DNA of 64,000 bases from Spironucleus salmonicida. Its lineage: Eukaryota > Fornicata > Diplomonadida > Hexamitidae. Numbering within the stretch: position 1 is the stretch's first letter; each line of letters starts with the position of its first letter. The translations under genes and the position numbers were made by a program. The DNA is taken from the NCBI GenBank assembly GCA_000497125.2, contig CM035317.1, positions 1,080,001 through 1,144,000 of the forward strand, written 5' to 3'. The notes below the pieces were generated by a model, which worked only from the letters and a program-made list of their open reading frames with translations, had not been told where the DNA came from and ran no database searches. This document shows positions 34,460 through 43,997 of this stretch, one piece after another.

Positions 34460-34690
34460 TCAGAGCAGCCCCACGAACTGCACGCGGGACGCCTGGATGG
34501 TGGTGACGCCGGCGGGGGCCAGCTCCGTGCTGGAGAGCCTCTGCGCGGCGCCGTCCAGCACCAGGTTGCCGTAGAGGTCGTAGGAGAGCAGCGTCCCGGT
34601 GAAGTGGGCGCCGGTGTCCGTGACGACCGCCACCTGCCGGCCGACGTAGGCCGCGAAGGCGTGGGTCTGCTGGGCGAGGAACTCGGACAT
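34460..34690 (-). CDS. LSm/Sm-like protein (left copy)
   Basis: 76 residues, ATG 34690, TGA 34460. The Sm fold is visible: Sm1 with GRQVAVVTDTGAHFTGTLLSYD followed by NLVL, and an Sm2-like strand IQASRVQFVGLL. The YDLYGNLVLDGA pattern is closest to LSm1-type subunits, which form the ring that promotes mRNA decapping, but subunit identity is uncertain. It ends 21 bases from the convergent RCC1-like gene. The start is preceded by CCCCTCCACA. Confidence 0.7.
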   Translation of the reverse strand: MSEFLAQQTHAFAAYVGRQVAVVTDTGAHFTGTLLSYDLYGNLVLDGAAQRLSSTELAPAGVTTIQASRVQFVGLL

Positions 34691-34733
34691 TGTGGAGGGG
34701 AGGTGATCCCGGAAAGTGAAGGAATTTATCGAC

Positions 34734-36002
34734 TCAGTGCACGCGCTCCAGGGGCTCGGCGCGCGTCTCCACGGCGGTGATGATCTCGTCCTCCGCGGCC
34801 CGGTCGACGGTCTGTTTGAAGTCCTCGGCCGGGCAGTCCGCGTCTGGGGCGGCCTGGTCCTCGGGCTTGTGCCGGCCCATCCACTTGCCGTGCAGGACCT
34901 GGTTGGGACGCTTCAGGAAGGGGATGACGAGGAGGACGTTGTTGAAGATGAGCACCCCGCAGGTGACCACCACGAAGCCGGCCCACTTGACGGGCGTCGA
35001 CTGCGGGTTCCAGGGCTCCCAGCCGAGCGAGATGGACATGATCCAGACCAGGATGGGCTTCAGCGAGCCGAAGGTGGTGCGGGTGGCGGCCGAGACGTGG
35101 TTGGTGATCTCCATGCCGGTGAAGTTGAGCACCAGCACGAACAGCGCGTAGAAGATGTGGTACAGCACCTGCTTGTACGAGATGGACATCTGGTACGCCC
35201 AGCCCGCGAGGTCCTCGAAGTTGGACTTGGGTATCGTGGTCGAGAGCGGGTCCGTCACGATGTTGAGAATGGGGAGCGCGATAGCGCAGAAGATGAGCCC
35301 CCAGCCGCCCTCGTTCGCGACGCCCATGAAGCCGATGGTCTGGATCCGGCGCAGGGACAGCTCCTCGGCCAGGTAGAACCAGGACGCAATGAAGCAGCCC
35401 AGCAGCGTGAAGATGATGCCCATCGCGGGGTTGAGCGCGACCGAGTTCTGCTGGGTGAAGAGGATGCTGCCGAGGGCGATGATGGTGGCGCCCAGGAAGA
35501 GGATCACGAGCCCCATCAGCTGGGGCAGGTCGAAGCGCTGGCGGTAGTCGCGGAAGATGCAGAGCGAGACGAGGGCCACGAAGACCACGGTCATGTTGGT
35601 CAGGATCGCGTACACCGAGGGGTCCGAGTAGTAGTTCCCGATGTTGAACATCGTGGAGGACACCAGGTCGAAGATGGTCGGGATCGCGAACAGGAAGGTG
35701 TGCGGGATGAAGCGGTAGAAGGTCTTGCCCTCCTTCAGGGGCGTCTGGGGCAGCGCCCTGTGCTTCCGCACGAACTCGCTCGTGAGCCAGATGAAGATGC
35801 AGCAGAACTCGCCGATGAACATGAAGAGCGTCTGCATGTAGGGGTGGTTGAAGGGGACCGCCGCGCAGGTGGGGCAGGTGGGCAGCGTCTCGAGGAACAT
35901 CGCCTTCGCGACGAGGCCGCAGCCGGTGGAGCAGACGAGCCCCGAGACGATGTAGATCCAGACGACGAGGGAGATGGCCGGTTTCTTGCCTGTGGCCGCC
36001 AT
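34734..36002 (-). CDS. SLC35F6-like drug/metabolite transporter (left copy)
   Basis: 422 residues, ATG 36002 with TTTTCACAA before it, TGA 34734. About ten membrane segments in DMT arrangement. Family-like runs are AEELSLRRIQTIGFMGVANEGGWG and LNFTGMEITNHVSAATRTTFGSLKPILVW, corresponding to the SLC35F6 pattern of a conserved Glu/Gly loop and an SATTR-like motif in a late helix. Relatives are nucleotide-sugar-type carriers of endomembranes or lysosomes; the substrate here is unknown. The tail (about residues 375-422) is hydrophilic and acidic. Only 43 bases separate its end from the LSm start. Confidence 0.75.
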   Translation of the reverse strand: MAATGKKPAISLVVWIYIVSGLVCSTGCGLVAKAMFLETLPTCPTCAAVPFNHPYMQTLFMFIGEFCCIFIWLTSEFVRKHRALPQTPLKEGKTFYRFIPHTFLFAIPTIFDLVSSTMFNIGNYYSDPSVYAILTNMTVVFVALVSLCIFRDYRQRFDLPQLMGLVILFLGATIIALGSILFTQQNSVALNPAMGIIFTLLGCFIASWFYLAEELSLRRIQTIGFMGVANEGGWGLIFCAIALPILNIVTDPLSTTIPKSNFEDLAGWAYQMSISYKQVLYHIFYALFVLVLNFTGMEITNHVSAATRTTFGSLKPILVWIMSISLGWEPWNPQSTPVKWAGFVVVTCGVLIFNNVLLVIPFLKRPNQVLHGKWMGRHKPEDQAAPDADCPAEDFKQTVDRAAEDEIITAVETRAEPLERVH

Positions 36003-36298
36003 TTGTGAAAATGCCGAGAGTGCTGGACGCCCTAATATGAGCTAAAACCCGCTCCCGAAACTGATTCTTAATTTGTGTTACATGACCTTATTAGAAATAC
36101 CGATTACCGCAGATATGTATACTTTGCAGGCAGGGAGCGGTCGCTAATATCCGCTGCATCGCCCCGAATACCTATATTTCCACCTTCCTATTTTACGGTA
36201 AAAGTGGTCTGGGCGCCCAGCGCGGAGCGGGATAGTTTCGGCGTGGCGGCCTGCCCGCGCGGCCCTTCCGCACAAAAACCGCCCGTTCCACTCCCACA
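36003..36298. promoter_or_regulatory. divergent promoter region, transporter / cathepsin-like
   Basis: About 300 bp between divergent starts. It includes a short AT-rich island (about 36060-36200) inside the otherwise GC-rich arm and ends with GTTCCACTCCCACA directly before the cathepsin-like ATG. The AT island probably provides the shared promoter. Both arms keep it, with a few substitutions. Confidence 0.5.
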
Positions 36299-37165
36299 AT
36301 GCTGCTGACCCTCTCCGCAGGCTTCCTCTCGCAGAGGACGCTGGACCTCATCAACGCGCACCAGGGCCGCACCTGGAGCGCCGCCATGCCCGACTACTTC
36401 GCGCGCAAGAGCCTCGAGCAGATCCACGCCGCCTCCGTCGCCAGGGAGCAGCGCCCGCGCTCCGGCCTCCCCCCTTTCGTCCCCGCGGCGGCGCCCATCC
36501 CCCAGAGCTTCTTCTGGCCCGACCAGCGCCCCGAGTGCACGCAGTTCGTCAAGGACCAGCTGAGCTGCAACGCCGGCTGGGCCTTCACCAACATCCTCAC
36601 CTTCGCCGCCGTCCGCTGCATCACGGGCGTCGACGCCGCGCACACCTCCTACTCCTTCCAGGAGATGATCTCCTGCGACGCGCACGCCTACGGCTGCCAG
36701 CACGGCTTCACCTCCTACGGCTCGGACTACCTCGTCAAGAGCGGCGTCTCCACCGAGCGCTGCGTCGGCTACGTCAGCGGGCTCACCGGCGACTCCGGCA
36801 AGTGCCCCACCCGGTGCGACGACGGCAGCAGGATGCCGGCCAAGGCCAAGTCCGACGGCGAGGTGAAGGTGGTGGGCGAGCACAGCATGCTGCTGCAGCT
36901 GCTGAAGGCGCCCCTGGTCGCCGAGATCGAGATCTACGAGGACTTCCTCTACTACGCCAGCGGCGTCTACGAGCACACGGTCGGCGAGCTCATCGGCTTC
37001 CAGGGCGTGCAGATCGTGGGCTGGGGCGCCGAGGGCGAGACCCGGTTCTGGATCGTGAAGAACAGCTGGGGCGAGGCGTGGGGCGAGCAGGGCTTCTTCA
37101 AGATCGTGAGGGGCGCCAACGAGGCCGGCATCGAGAGCCAGGCCTTCCAGTCGTTCTGGAACTGA
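36299..37165 (+). CDS. cathepsin B-like protein without catalytic residues (left copy)
   Basis: 288 residues, TGA 37163-37165. Short hydrophobic N-terminus (MLLTLSAGFL), then a short propeptide-like region, then a papain-fold domain from about residue 66. The usual CGSCWAF reads CNAGWAF, so Gly93 replaces the active-site Cys. The usual GGHAV reads GFQGV, so Gln235 replaces the catalytic His. Asn255 in WIVKNSWG is kept, as are many disulfide Cys. It should therefore be proteolytically dead, like the TINAL-type pseudo-peptidases, and perhaps acts as a binding or inhibitory protein in the secretory pathway. Both arms carry the same changes; one residue differs (Ala29 here, Thr in the right copy). 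Confidence 0.8.
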   Translation: MLLTLSAGFLSQRTLDLINAHQGRTWSAAMPDYFARKSLEQIHAASVAREQRPRSGLPPFVPAAAPIPQSFFWPDQRPECTQFVKDQLSCNAGWAFTNILTFAAVRCITGVDAAHTSYSFQEMISCDAHAYGCQHGFTSYGSDYLVKSGVSTERCVGYVSGLTGDSGKCPTRCDDGSRMPAKAKSDGEVKVVGEHSMLLQLLKAPLVAEIEIYEDFLYYASGVYEHTVGELIGFQGVQIVGWGAEGETRFWIVKNSWGEAWGEQGFFKIVRGANEAGIESQAFQSFWN

Positions 37166-37265
37166 GTGACCGCCGTTTTACGCACTCGCGCCCTAACCGG
37201 CCAGTAACACCTGCGCCACGGGGACAGACGGGCCTGCGGAACTGCGCGCCAACGACGAAACGACC

Positions 37266-37607
37266 TCACTCCATCTGCTCCTCGAGCCACCTGCGCATCG
37301 GCTTCACGTCGCGCCAGAGGCTGTCGTACTCGGCGACGCGCTGCCCCCCGCGGAAGAGCACCAGCCCCGGGACGCCGTCGACGCCATGCGTGTCGCAGGT
37401 GACGCGGTCCAGGGCGCAGTTGAACTGCGCGAGCGCCACTCTGGCCGGGGCGGCGTCCGAGAGGTCGTAGAAGCGCGGGGAGAGCTGCTGGCAGTGCTTG
37501 CAGTGCGCCAGGTAGAACTTCACGAAGGTGTAGCGGTTCGCCTGCAGCGCCTCCTCCAGGCCCGCGGCGCTCTGCATGTTCAGCACGTGTGACAGGACGG
37601 CCAGCAT
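37266..37607 (-). CDS. thioredoxin/PDI-like protein (left copy)
   Basis: 113 residues, ATG 37607, TGA 37266. One thioredoxin domain with active site FYLAHCKHCQQLSP (Cys36, Cys39) and the conserved cis-proline region as VDGVPGLVLF, ending RWLEEQME. The hydrophobic N-terminus (MLAVLSHVL) could be a signal sequence. The C-terminus lacks KDEL. Probably a small protein disulfide isomerase of the ER, plausible for folding the Cys-rich surface proteins. It is convergent with the cathepsin-like gene, 100 bases away. GTTCCACTCCACATCA precedes the start. Arg56 here is Gly in the right copy. Confidence 0.75.
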   Translation of the reverse strand: MLAVLSHVLNMQSAAGLEEALQANRYTFVKFYLAHCKHCQQLSPRFYDLSDAAPARVALAQFNCALDRVTCDTHGVDGVPGLVLFRGGQRVAEYDSLWRDVKPMRRWLEEQME

Positions 37608-37664
37608 TGATGTGGAGTGGAACGGGCCGAGTGCTCAGAGCCGCGCCCGGGACGAACGGTGACC

Positions 37665-37878
37665 GACTGCCGACCTACACCATCGCAATTAGACAAAACT
37701 CCAATTTACCTATTTTTCGATAATATATTGCCCATAATCCTCCGAATCTCTATTAATCCCCTATAAGACTACTCAATTTCATTTCCTTACTGTTCACCTT
37801 CCCAAAATATTTTTCATATTTATTACCATTATTATATATAATATAGTAATTCCCCTTCCACTCCGCAATTTGCTAAAA
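37665..37878. promoter_or_regulatory. spacer with initiator before the EF-hand-like gene
   Basis: A sharp change to AT-rich DNA just inside the arm. The motif CCCCTTCCACTCCGCAA (37852-37868) lies 10 bases before the ATG at 37879 and matches the motif found before genes in the GC-rich arms. Confidence 0.5.
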
Positions 37879-38604
37879 ATGGCTAAAAAAGGCAAGAAAA
37901 AGCTCACACCGGAAGAGATCCAATTCAACGCAGCGATGACCGAATACGGCCCCATTTTTGCTCTGTTCGATGCGGACGCGGACGGCATCATCTCGCTCCG
38001 CGAGTTCGAGCACTTCGCGACGTCGATCGGGTACCCCGTGGACGGCATTTTGAAGCCCAAATCGACCGCACCGCCCGACATTCTCGGGATTCAGGTCGAG
38101 ACGAAGCAGCTCGAAATCCCGGACTTCATGCAGAACATGCCCGAGAAGCTCACGCAGGCGATGGCGATCTAGACCATCGTAGACCTGAAGCGCCTGACCT
38201 CGATTTCCGACCGCCTGAAGTACGAAATTCAGCACCTGCTCTCGTTGCAGCAGGCGTTTCCGCACCCCATTTTGGAGCGGAAACAGCTCTTCGCGCTCTT
38301 GTCAGTCGGGGAGCGCCCGATGACTGGCTAGGAGTACAAGTGGTTCACAGACGCAATAAAGAAGGAAATTGCGACTGTTGAAATCGAAAAAAATCTGCGC
38401 GTCGACGGTATGGCGGAAGATGATATAAGAGAGAAAATCGAGGATATCGAAAAACGGAAAAATCAGTTTTTGGACCTCAGGGAGACCGTAAAGATGGTTT
38501 ACGAGAGTTGTAGAGATGGAAAAGCGCTTAGCGTTGAATTGAGGACTATTCATCAAAAGGAAAAGGAGAAAAAGCAGAAGGAAAAGGACGCTAAGAAAAA
38601 GTGA
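37879..38604 (+). CDS. EF-hand-like protein with basic coiled-coil tail
   Basis: 241 residues; ATG 37879, TGA 38602-38604, with TAG Gln codons (for example at 38170). Residues 33-55 give a loop FDADADGIISLREFEHF that fits a calmodulin-type EF hand (D-x-D-x-D-G-x-I-x-x-x-E). No clear second EF hand. The C-terminal 60 residues are a charged coiled coil ending in Lys-rich repeats (EKEKKQKEKDAKKK). The layout recalls axonemal EF-hand proteins, but I cannot assign an orthologue. Moderate GC content, between that of the arm and the spacer. Confidence 0.65.
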
Positions 38605-39153
38605 AATGAGGAGTTATTTTTATGAATTGAATGTATTGTATGCTAATAATAAGATTTATTAATTGAAATAGCGATTTTGTATGGCTTCATATAGTTAGTG
38701 GTTGGAAAATACAGTTATGAAGTTGATATTCCGAGTTAAATTGTTATATTATAGCAGTTGGTCAGGTTGTTTAATAGGAAATATTAAGTACTACTGTTAA
38801 AATTTCTACTTGACCCAAAGCAATCATATTATGTGCCAACATTATAAAGATATTTAAAAATAGCGTAGGGCTGCGTTAAGTTAGTCCTAGCACTTTATAG
38901 ATAATATAAGCTTTATTAAATTATAAATTCTTAATTTATTAGTTTTATTATTTCTCTAATAATGCCTATATTAGTACTAATAATGTTTAATTGAAAAAAA
39001 CTGATTAATTATTAGTTTTATTGTTTTGAAGCAATTACAATATAAAAATGATGTTATGATATGTTTAAAATACTATATTCATAAATTTTTAAATATTTCA
39101 TCCAAAAAATATACTATATACACATTACTTAATAGGTAATTAAAATAATAGAA
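38605..39153. other. AT-rich spacer, nothing seen
   Basis: AT-rich with no supported feature. Confidence 0.4.
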
Positions 39154-39588
39154 ATGAAGACAATGTAGTTACCAATACTATCTATCAAAAGATTAAGGCC
39201 TCACTAAATTTCAGCTCGGAATCATGGATAACTATTGGTTGAAAATGATAAAAGTTAGTTTATTTCACCATTTCCTAAGTAACCTAGATAGTAATTCACA
39301 ACTATTCATTCAACTTTATTTAAAGAGCCTAGTTCCACAAATATCAATCCTTCAAAGTCATACTAATCAGAACTAAAGGTGAAAGATACAGTGAAGATAA
39401 ATTATGTTGACGAGTTCTATAAAAATCTGGCTCTAGCTTAAATACATGCTAACAATAATATTATGAGGGATAATATCATGACAAGATTGTAGTAAAGTAA
39501 AAGTTTTAGTAATTTGTAGCCATAAAGAAAGAGAAATAGTATTATTGTAAATGATTCTACTTATTGGTTTAGTAATAAAATTTAGTGA
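39154..39588 (+). CDS. hypothetical Gln/Ser/Asn-rich protein
   Basis: 144 residues; ATG 39154, TGA 39586-39588; many Gln from TAA/TAG. Basic and low in hydrophobics at the start, with one helical stretch KINYVDEFYKNLALAQIHAN, and a basic patch QPQRKRNSI near the end. Family unknown. The consistent frame and non-random composition favour a real gene. Confidence 0.45.
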
Positions 39589-39915
39589 TCTATTCAAGTT
39601 AAAATAAAATTTATGACCTGATTTATATTATTTAATTAATTAAAAACTAGCATAATAAATAAATATAATCGAATATCCACACACATAACCTTAATTAAAA
39701 TTAAAACGATAAGCTAGAATATAAAATCCTATTCGATAACAATTATAATAAACTAGTAATTACAAGTTTATGCATATATTAATTTACAAAACTCTTAAAA
39801 AGTGTATAAATTACAATAATCAGATATTTTTTGTTAAAAGCAAAAGCAGATTTTATATCAAATCTATTGTTCATAACAATCATTTTCATATTAAAAGCAA
39901 AATAAAGGTTACCTT

Positions 39916-39969
<54 letters not shown>

Positions 39970-41042
39970 ACTAGTTCAATCATCCAAAACATATTATTTT
40001 ATATTTGATTTACCTCACTATATATTTTCATGCAGCCAAATTACTATAAATACTACCAAAATAACTAAAATCGCATTCAGATATAGTGATATTTACAGCT
40101 AAATACCTTGGAAAGGTATTTTATGCTTTATATAGTCATTATCATGTTCAATTAAAATCATATCTGGAGTTTAAATGCGCAATAAATCTAACTATTATTA
40201 GCCTTTGAGTATTTTATCTACAACAAAATCTATTACATCATTAGTTTAATTGATCTATTCAATAATGCTATGTGAGTGCGTATATAGTAGCAAAGCCCTA
40301 TCTTCCATTAAAATTTGATCTAGCCTTTATTATAATATATTAATGCAATTATAAAAATTGATGAAAATTAATATAAAATTATTTATAGTATTAAAGTAAT
40401 AATAGGAAACGTCACAATAATTATGGACTCTTAAAGGTTCTCTAATTTTACAATAAATCGATAATTAGTTTTCTTAGATTTATAAACTATCTATTTAAAT
40501 TGGTCTTTAATATATGCCTATGAATTTTATCTTTAGTTTAAATATAAATATGTTTTTTGAATAATAATTTTTATGTCTAATTAGGATTTAAGGATAATAA
40601 GAATTTTTAATCTCATATCATATCTAAATGATTTTTCAGAATAAGATATATATAACCAATCTGTGTCAAAACAAAATAATCTTCAATTACATATACTTGT
40701 ATTTTTAAATATAAGTAAATTATATATAGTAATATTTATTTAATTAATTAGGATAGTAGGACATTGGTTAGTTTCTATTATGAGTATTATTGAATCTGTT
40801 TTTAACTTTATTAAATATCTTTGTTTAAGTTTATTAAACATAGAATATATAGAATTTACTTCATGAAGTGATATCTACAATTTCGATAGTATAATAATCA
40901 TGCATATATATGATGTATGTAGAATAAATTAAAGTTGATCAAAATTGAGCAAACCTTAAGTATTATAAAATTGAAATTTCATTTTCAAATACAAATTTAT
41001 ATAAATATTTAATGAATTAACATATATAAATTATTTTTGTAA
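39589..41042. other. AT-rich DNA with microsatellite; no gene
   Basis: Includes the AT run at 39921. Several long TGA-free frames exist on both strands but none is convincingly protein-like. Confidence 0.4.
39921..39965. repeat. AT dinucleotide microsatellite
   Basis: Uninterrupted AT repeat of about 22 units. Confidence 0.95.
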
Positions 41043-41573
41043 ATGTCAATTGAAGACATTATCAGTCGAGGGAAATAGTGTTATAACAGCAAGAGTTAAT
41101 ACTCTCAATGCGCTGATATAGATTAGTTACCGCCTTAATAAGTCGGACTAGCTAATACGTTTATTCCATAAAACTGTTCGAATGTATCTGTTATTCATAA
41201 TGTTAGTTTAGATGCACATTAAGATAATTCTGATTCTACAGTATCTTTAAAAAGTCAAATAGGATAACTTAGTGGTGAATTTGAGTTAAAGGATATGTAG
41301 TTTAGCTAAGATATTATAATTTAACAGAATTAAGAATTAGATGATCTGCCGTTACAAGTATCAGCTTTAAATTTTTAAAATGAAGAGGTAATATTCATGG
41401 AGGATTTAAAGTTTCGAAAGATCCATCTACTTGATAAGTACAAGGTAAACACTACTGATCTAGAATATTATTCATATATTAAAACTCAAATTGAATAAGT
41501 TTTAGGAAAACCTATATAAACAATTGAATAAGGGGTTAGATTGTTAGTTAAAACTATAAGTTAGAAGCAGTGA
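41043..41573 (+). CDS. hypothetical protein
   Basis: 176 residues; ATG 41043, TGA 41571-41573; Gln-rich because of many TAA/TAG codons. N-terminal half polar (MSIEDIISRGKQCYNSKSQ). C-terminal half charged and helical (MEDLKFRKIHLLDKYKVN, then KTQIEQVLGKPIQTIEQG). No membrane segment or known motif. Confidence 0.5.
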
Positions 41574-42347
41574 TATTAAAAGTTCACCACAAGCTTTAAG
41601 GATGCGTCAATAAAATAAGTAAAATCCTAATTAATACTAGCATTTCTTTTATTTAAGCTGAAATTTAGTTTTTACGCCAAAATTTAAATGAATTAATATA
41701 TTATTCAGGGTAAAACTTTTAATTGTAATAATATTAACTACGTTGTCTAAAGAAGAATCAAATTACTTGTTCACCCAACTAAATAAAATAATAGTTTCGT
41801 ATGAGTTTACTAATATAAAGTTAAAATTAATTACTGCATTTATTAATTTCTTACTATAGTAGATTTAATTATATATTAGTGGTAAAATTATAAGTAACTC
41901 TATTTTTATAAAAATATTAATGAACCAGTATTGTGTAATGATTAATTTATAAATTATGCTAAGCCATAATTTTAACAACTAATCTAAAGTGAAGGCTCTA
42001 GTGTTGATCCTATATTATTACATTAACAAATTTGCATTTTTATTTACTTTAAGCTAATACAACATCATTAGAATATTTTAGTTTAATAAAACTGTAAATA
42101 ATATATAATATATTTATATAAAATTATTAAAAAATAAATAATATTTATTATACTCTATCATTCAATTAATTGCTAGATAGTATTATATATTTTATGTATG
42201 TAGACGATACTGTATTAATAGTTTTATATTTTATCAAAATCATTTAATTTGTTACAATAGCATAATTCAATATAATTTTAGAAAAAATTGCTGATATTAT
42301 TATATCATTATAATTTATTGTTTCAAGATTATAAATTTCGTTCCAAA
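41574..42347. other. AT-rich spacer
   Basis: No supported feature. TGA-free frames around 41640-41900 lack starts and look like AT-rich noise. Confidence 0.4.
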
Positions 42348-42590
42348 ATGTCTAATATGTTTGACATTTAATTATAACAAGAGAGCAGGAAAATAATAGA
42401 GCTAGGCATTCAAACATCTGTGCGAAAAGACTACAAATAACTCTTAGCTAACGTCATCACAAGCACGGAATCAAGGCAAAGAAACGATCCTCTAATTTTA
42501 CTATTATCTATGATTATCCTTCTATTCGCCCTTATTGTCTTTATTTTTATTTGGACTCAAACACAAGCCAATGGCACATTTTATCAGTGA
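42348..42590 (+). CDS. small tail-anchored protein
   Basis: 80 residues; ATG 42348 preceded by TCGTTCCAAA, TGA 42588-42590. A charged helical part (QLQQESRKIIELGIQTSVRK) is followed by a strongly hydrophobic segment (LILLLSMIILLFALIVFIFI) and a short polar tail. This is the layout of tail-anchored membrane proteins, including small SNAREs, inserted post-translationally. Too short to assign. It lies 93 bases upstream of eRF1 on the same strand. Confidence 0.5.
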
Positions 42591-42683
42591 TATCAATTTT
42601 CACACAATCATTAAAACTATATACCTATTTTAATATATTTTATCTTTTATTATAATTCTTTTCATTTTTCCTTCCCTTCCCAA

Positions 42684-43997
42684 ATGGACGAAGCAAAATT
42701 ACTCCAACTCGAGATGTGGCGTCTGCGCAAGCAGCTATAGAAGCTCGACAACACCAATACAAACAGTACATCAGTAGTATCCCTTGTTATGCCACCTGGT
42801 GAAGACATCAACAAAATGGTTTAGATGCTTAATTAAGAAGCCACACAGGCAGATTGCATTAAGTCTCGCCAAAATCGTTAAGCTGTGCAGACAGCTATCA
42901 TTTTAGCGGCCAATAGATGCAAATTGTATCCTAAAATGCCTAAAAATGGTCTTGCTGTATTTGCTGGCGAGGTTTACGTAGATGGAAAAATCAAAAAAAT
43001 TGCAGTACATTTCAGTCCATGCAAACCAATAGGTAACTTCATGTACTCCTGTGATGGAGTGTTCCACACTTAAGAAGTCAAGGACTTGCTTACCGTTGAG
43101 GAGGTCTACGGGTTCATCATTATGGATGGACATGGCACTCTGATAGCTACTTTATGTGGTAGTCACAGAGAGATTAAACACAGAATGCTTGTTGATTTGC
43201 CCAAAAAACACGGACGTGGTGGTCAGTCCAGTGTTAGATTCGCTAGATTGCGCATGGAAGCGCGTGGAAATTACGTCAAAATTATTACGGAGTTATGTAC
43301 TAAATACTTCATTACTGGTGATAGACTTAATGTTTCTGGTGTGATTTTAGCTGGTAGCGCTGACTTTAAAGACGTTTTGGCTGGAAGCGACTTTATGGAC
43401 CCTAGAATCAAAGAAGGTATTATTAAATAAGTTGATATCGGCTATGGTATGGAGTAAGGCTTATCTCAAGCTATTGAACAAGCTGGAGATATTTTAAAGG
43501 ATGTTCGCTTGTTTAAAGAGGTCAAAATCATCAATGAGTTTTTAGATCATATTTCTCGAGACACTAGAAAATACTGCTTTGGTATTATAGACACACTGAG
43601 ATGCTTAGAAATGGGAAGTGTTGAACATTTAGTTGTTTGGGAAGACTTCCCATGGGACAGAGTTTAATGCAGAAATTCTGAAGGAACCGAGTATTATAAA
43701 TTGGTAAATACTGTTACTGGCGCTATCAATTTAGTTGATAACGATGAATCAATTAGATAGGGCGAAGAAGAAATTGAAGCAGAACTTTTTGTTGAATGGC
43801 TTGCACAAAATATTGAGAAATTCGGAGCAGAAATTCATTTGGTGACTGAAAACTCAAATGAAGGCACTTAGTTTTGTAGCGGTTTTGGTGGTCTAGGTGG
43901 AATTTTAAGATGGCAAATGGACCTCAATGAGCTAGGCAAATATATGGATATTGGCAAGGAAAATAACGACCTAGACGATTTAGAAGACTTTATGTGA
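42684..43997 (+). CDS. peptide chain release factor eRF1
   Basis: 437 residues, the same length as human eRF1; TGA 43995-43997; several in-frame TAA/TAG codons. The catalytic loop HGRGGQSSVRFARLRMEARGNYVK (GGQ at 179-181) is intact. In the N-terminal decoding domain, the YxCxxxF motif is present (YSCDGVF, 121-127), but TASNIKS reads QADCIKS (NIKS becomes CIKS at 58-61), and the GTS loop reads STS (28-30). These positions control stop-codon recognition. Substitutions there are expected in a factor that must reject UAA and UAG and accept only UGA, which is the code the rest of the window shows. CTTCCCTTCCCAA precedes the start. Confidence 0.9.

Larger units (their letters stand above)
32816..37664 (+). 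repeat. left arm of 4.85-kb GC-rich inverted repeat
   Basis: Matches the reverse complement of 44759-49606. Compared by eye, about a dozen differences appear, including a one-base indel near 33265 (CTAGCGC versus CGGCGC). The arm is strikingly GC-rich between AT-rich flanks and carries five genes. Its outer boundary lies in a TTATTATTATACTTC run and its inner boundary just upstream of the PDI-like gene. The arm genes contain no TAA/TAG codons. Confidence 0.95.

Noticed and set aside
34716-36008. 430-codon frame opposite the transporter (and its mirror at 46415-47707)
   Set aside because: It is the antisense of a GC-rich gene, with Arg/Glu/Gly/Val-biased low-complexity composition. The transporter frame has membrane segments and family motifs.
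36535-37470. 311-codon Arg-rich frame overlapping the cathepsin-like gene
   Set aside because: Shadow frame of high-GC coding sequence; no motif.
39770-40102. 110-codon plus-strand frame
   Set aside because: Runs through the AT microsatellite (alternating Ile/Tyr), so it is a repeat artefact.
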